Assembly: GCF_964199755.1 (NCBI RefSeq) | Contig: NC_133914.1 | Location: 3,286,001 to 3,350,000 of the forward strand | Direction of reading: 5' to 3' | DNA length: 64,000 nucleotides | From: Larus michahellis | Taxonomy: Eukaryota > Chordata > Aves > Charadriiformes > Laridae | Part shown: piece by piece, positions 61,640 through 64,000 of the stretch | Layout: each line of letters begins with the position of its first letter | How positions within the stretch are numbered: the stretch's first letter is position 1 | Program-made: the position numbers and the translations under genes | The notes under the pieces: generated by a model | Told to the model about the DNA's origin: nothing | The model's input: only the letters and a program-made list of their open reading frames with translations | Databases searched by the model: none

Positions 61640-62170
61640 GCAGAAACGGCTAATGGCGCGGTGGGCGGGGCTACGTGGCCGCGGTGGGCGGGGCCGCGGT
61701 GGGTGTGACCGCATGGGCGGCGCGCCGTGGGCGGGGCCTCGACGCGCGGTGGGCGGGGCGGGGGCGGGAGCGCGCAGGCGCAGTGCGGGCGGCGGCGCAG
61801 ACATGGCGCACGGTCCGGGGCGCTGCTGCTGCTGCTGCGGGGAGGCGGCGGCGGCGGCCGGCGGCGCGGAGCGGGGCGCGGCCTGGGGCCTCTACCTGCG
61901 CATCGACCGGCAGCGGCTGCAGTGCCTCAACGAGCGCCGTGAGGGCAGCGGCGCGCTCGTCTTCCGCGCTTGGGAGGACCGCGGCGATCGCGCCCAGGTG
62001 GGGCCGGGCCGGGTCCTGCAGCGGCGACGCGGCCTGAGGGGAACCGGGCGGCGGGAGGGGGCGCGTGGGGGAGGGAGCGAGTGGCTGGGCGTCCCCGCCG
62101 TGTCCCGGAGCCCCCACCGCCGTGTCGCGGGGTTACCCACCGGGGTTACCCGCCCCGCTGGTCTGCGCTC
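61640..62170 (+). promoter_or_regulatory. PITHD1: PITHD1 CpG-island promoter with GC-box cluster
   Basis: At least four GGGCGGGG-type Sp1 boxes lie between about 61665 and 61770, embedded in a degenerate GCGGTGGGCGGGGC repeat just upstream of the ATG at 61803. No TATA box is present. Confidence 0.75.
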
Positions 62171-64000
62171 CCCTGACCTGTGCTTCTCTCTCCCCAGTTC
62201 GTGGAAAGCGACGACGACGAGGAGCTTCTCTTCAACGTCCCGTGAGTTCCTTCCCCGAGCTCCTCCAGCAGCGTCCTGGCCGCTGGCAGGGCCGGTTCCT
62301 TGCCTTTGCGTTCCCCAGGCGCGAGGCACGTCTGCACGCTGCGGTAACCGGGGCTGGTTTGGGGAGAACAGATCTGAAACCGCCACTTGTGTGTCTCTGG
62401 GCAGGTTTACAGGCAATGTGAAATTAAAAGGAATAATCGTGATGGGAGAAGACGACGGTACGCATCCCGCAGAGATGAGACTGTAAGTGACACGAGTATC
62501 AACTCTGCTGCAGCGTAAATGGCAGTGATTGAGTGGTAGCTAACGAGAGCAGCAATTCTCACGCTGTTGAGTGTCCCAGTGCCCAGCGAGGGTGCACAGT
62601 GTGGGAGAAACCAGCATCACTGTGCAGCTCCTCAGTCCTTCCAGGGCCCTGGGAAGAAAAAGACACTCTAAATGAAAGGGGATGAGCGTGGCTACGTGCT
62701 GCCTCTTCTCTAGAGAAATGAGGCGCTGGTTTTAATGAGAAGAGGCCGTTTGGTTGAGACACTGGCTGTGCTGTCAAGAAACCAACCTGCTGTGGGCTTA
62801 GTGGGCTGCAGAAGGATCCATGGGCCAGGAGGAAGGGACACAAGTGACGGAGTGTCCTGCAGCAAGGTGAGGTCTCTAAGGCTCTTGGCAGCAGTCCAGC
62901 TGTGTTGAGACATGTGGCCTGTTTTAGGCCCTGAAGGGAGGGGGATCCCTCCAAATACTGCCTTTGTTTTCAAAAAATGAGAGAGTATTTAGTGCTCTGC
63001 GGTTCCTGCTTTTGGGGAAAGAAATACACCTTTTTCAAGCCCTTCTTTTCCTTGACCAACAGTGTACTGGGGTCTGGGTTCCTTCGGCACCCGAGCGTAT
63101 GGAGATCTGTATCTCCCTAGCTTTGTTCCTCGCTCTTCCTTGTTCTTTCTTCAGGGTGTTTGGTATCTGGAACACGATGATGCTTTGTGGTGGCATTTAT
63201 TGGTATTTTCTCCCTTAGAAGATGGAGCAAATGCAGTTTCTCATTGTTGAGAGGAATGTGGGTAGTACGAATGGCTGGGGAGGAAACTAACGAGCTGATC
63301 TGTGTAATAACTTCCTGGGTTTCCTCCCTTTCTTCCCAGGTTCAGGAACATTCCTCACATGTCCTTTGATGACACAGCCAGGGAACCGGAGCAGACATTC
63401 AGTCTGAACCGGGATCCAACGGGGGAGCTGGAGTACCCAACCAAGTACGATGCCGATCATGGGCCTGGGGGTTGTGGGGGGCTGTTCCTCCTGAGTGCAG
63501 GCTCCACACTCTATCCAGCCTGCTGGCATGCCACCCAAGTTTAGGGCAGTTCCTTCCCTTGCATCTCAAAGCTGCCCAGAGTAGGATTTGCCTCCACAGC
63601 TCCTTCCTGCTCTTGTCAGGTGAGAGCTCTGGCCTGAAACCCATCTCCCTGGAGCCGGGGGAATTCCTGTGCCTGCGCCCCAGGGTTTTTTGGGGTGCAG
63701 AATCATCCCGATGTCACGTCCCCTGCTCCTGGCCCCAGTATCAGCTTGTTGCTGGCCCCCTTGCCACAGGCGTGAGGGAAGCTACTCCTCCTACACCCTT
63801 GGTCCTTGGCTTCCAAGTCTGACTTGAATTAGGATTGGAGCTCTGCAGCGCCATGCTGAGAAGAGGTGGCAAGGCAGCAGGGTGGCAGCCTAGACACACA
63901 GCTCCAGTTTCAGAGTGTGTTTTCTTTCAGAATTGCCCGTTTCTCCAATGTTTACCACCTCTCCATCCACTTTCCGAAGAACTTTGGAGCGGAGACAACA
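61803..64000 (+). CDS. PITHD1: PITHD1, PITH domain-containing protein 1 (3' end outside window)
   Basis: PITHD1 carries a PITH domain, a fold that binds the proteasome in relatives such as TXNL1. Exons: 61803-61997, 62198-62241, 62405-62482, 63340-63444 and 63931 to the window end, all GT/AG with matching phases, giving about 163 residues. Recognisable blocks are GLYLRIDRQRLQCLNERREGSG, FVESDDDEELLFN, FTGNVKLKGIIVMGEDDGTH, MSFDDTAREPEQTFSLNRD and IARFSNVYHLSIHFPKNFG. The N-terminus contains an unusual run of five cysteines followed by alanine/glycine runs encoded by CTG/GCG-rich DNA. The start was chosen because it is the first ATG in the frame and gives MAHG like human MSHG. It sits next to ELOA in human, which supports the identity of the array. 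Confidence 0.96.

Noticed and set aside
61512-62486. 324-codon frame running from the CR1 fragment through PITHD1
   Set aside because: It joins CR1, promoter and intron sequence by chance; PITHD1 itself starts at 61803 and is spliced at 61997.

Overview
The window is nuclear DNA of a bird. The evidence is intron-containing vertebrate genes with clear human counterparts, several CR1 LINE fragments of the avian type, CpG-island promoters, and very compact introns typical of a bird microchromosome. The species cannot be read from the sequence.

Layout. (1) 538-8862, minus strand: RRAGC, whose 3' exons lie beyond the left edge. Its CpG-island promoter is at about 8.86-9.5 kb. (2) 10799-15988, minus: complete five-exon MYCBP. 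(3) 18451-20013, minus: GJA9, a connexin with an intronless coding exon, 5' of MYCBP as in mammals. (4) 20-26 kb: intergenic DNA in which no gene was recognised. (5) 26.3-27.1 kb: an orphan CpG island with an NRF1 palindrome and a 61-bp tandem repeat. (6) 27.54-59.91 kb: the main feature, a head-to-tail array of four nearly identical units of about 7.9-8.0 kb. Each carries a compact, multi-exon Elongin A-like gene (plus strand). (7) 61803-64000, plus: PITHD1, cut by the right edge.

PITHD1 is the neighbour of ELOA in human (1p36.11), so the array seems to sit at the ancestral ELOA locus. The units are not canonical ELOA. No first exon was found, the long Ser/Lys-rich middle of Elongin A is missing, and one C-terminal exon pair is duplicated in phase. 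Each unit also has a TATA-like element, a leader exon ending exactly in ATG, and a possible symmetric cassette exon whose polypyrimidine tract is an expanded CTCCT microsatellite. Sequence variants are shared between units in conflicting patterns, which points to unequal crossing-over and gene conversion. Primates independently evolved a tandem Elongin A paralogue cluster (ELOA3, 18q21), so this looks like a parallel, apparently convergent expansion.

Functionally, RRAGC (mTORC1 amino-acid sensing), MYCBP (MYC cofactor), GJA9 (gap junction), Elongin A (Pol II elongation and ubiquitin ligase) and PITHD1 have no known shared pathway. Their proximity is syntenic. All exon borders were read by eye from splice-site consensus, phase and remembered human proteins; no alignment was run.
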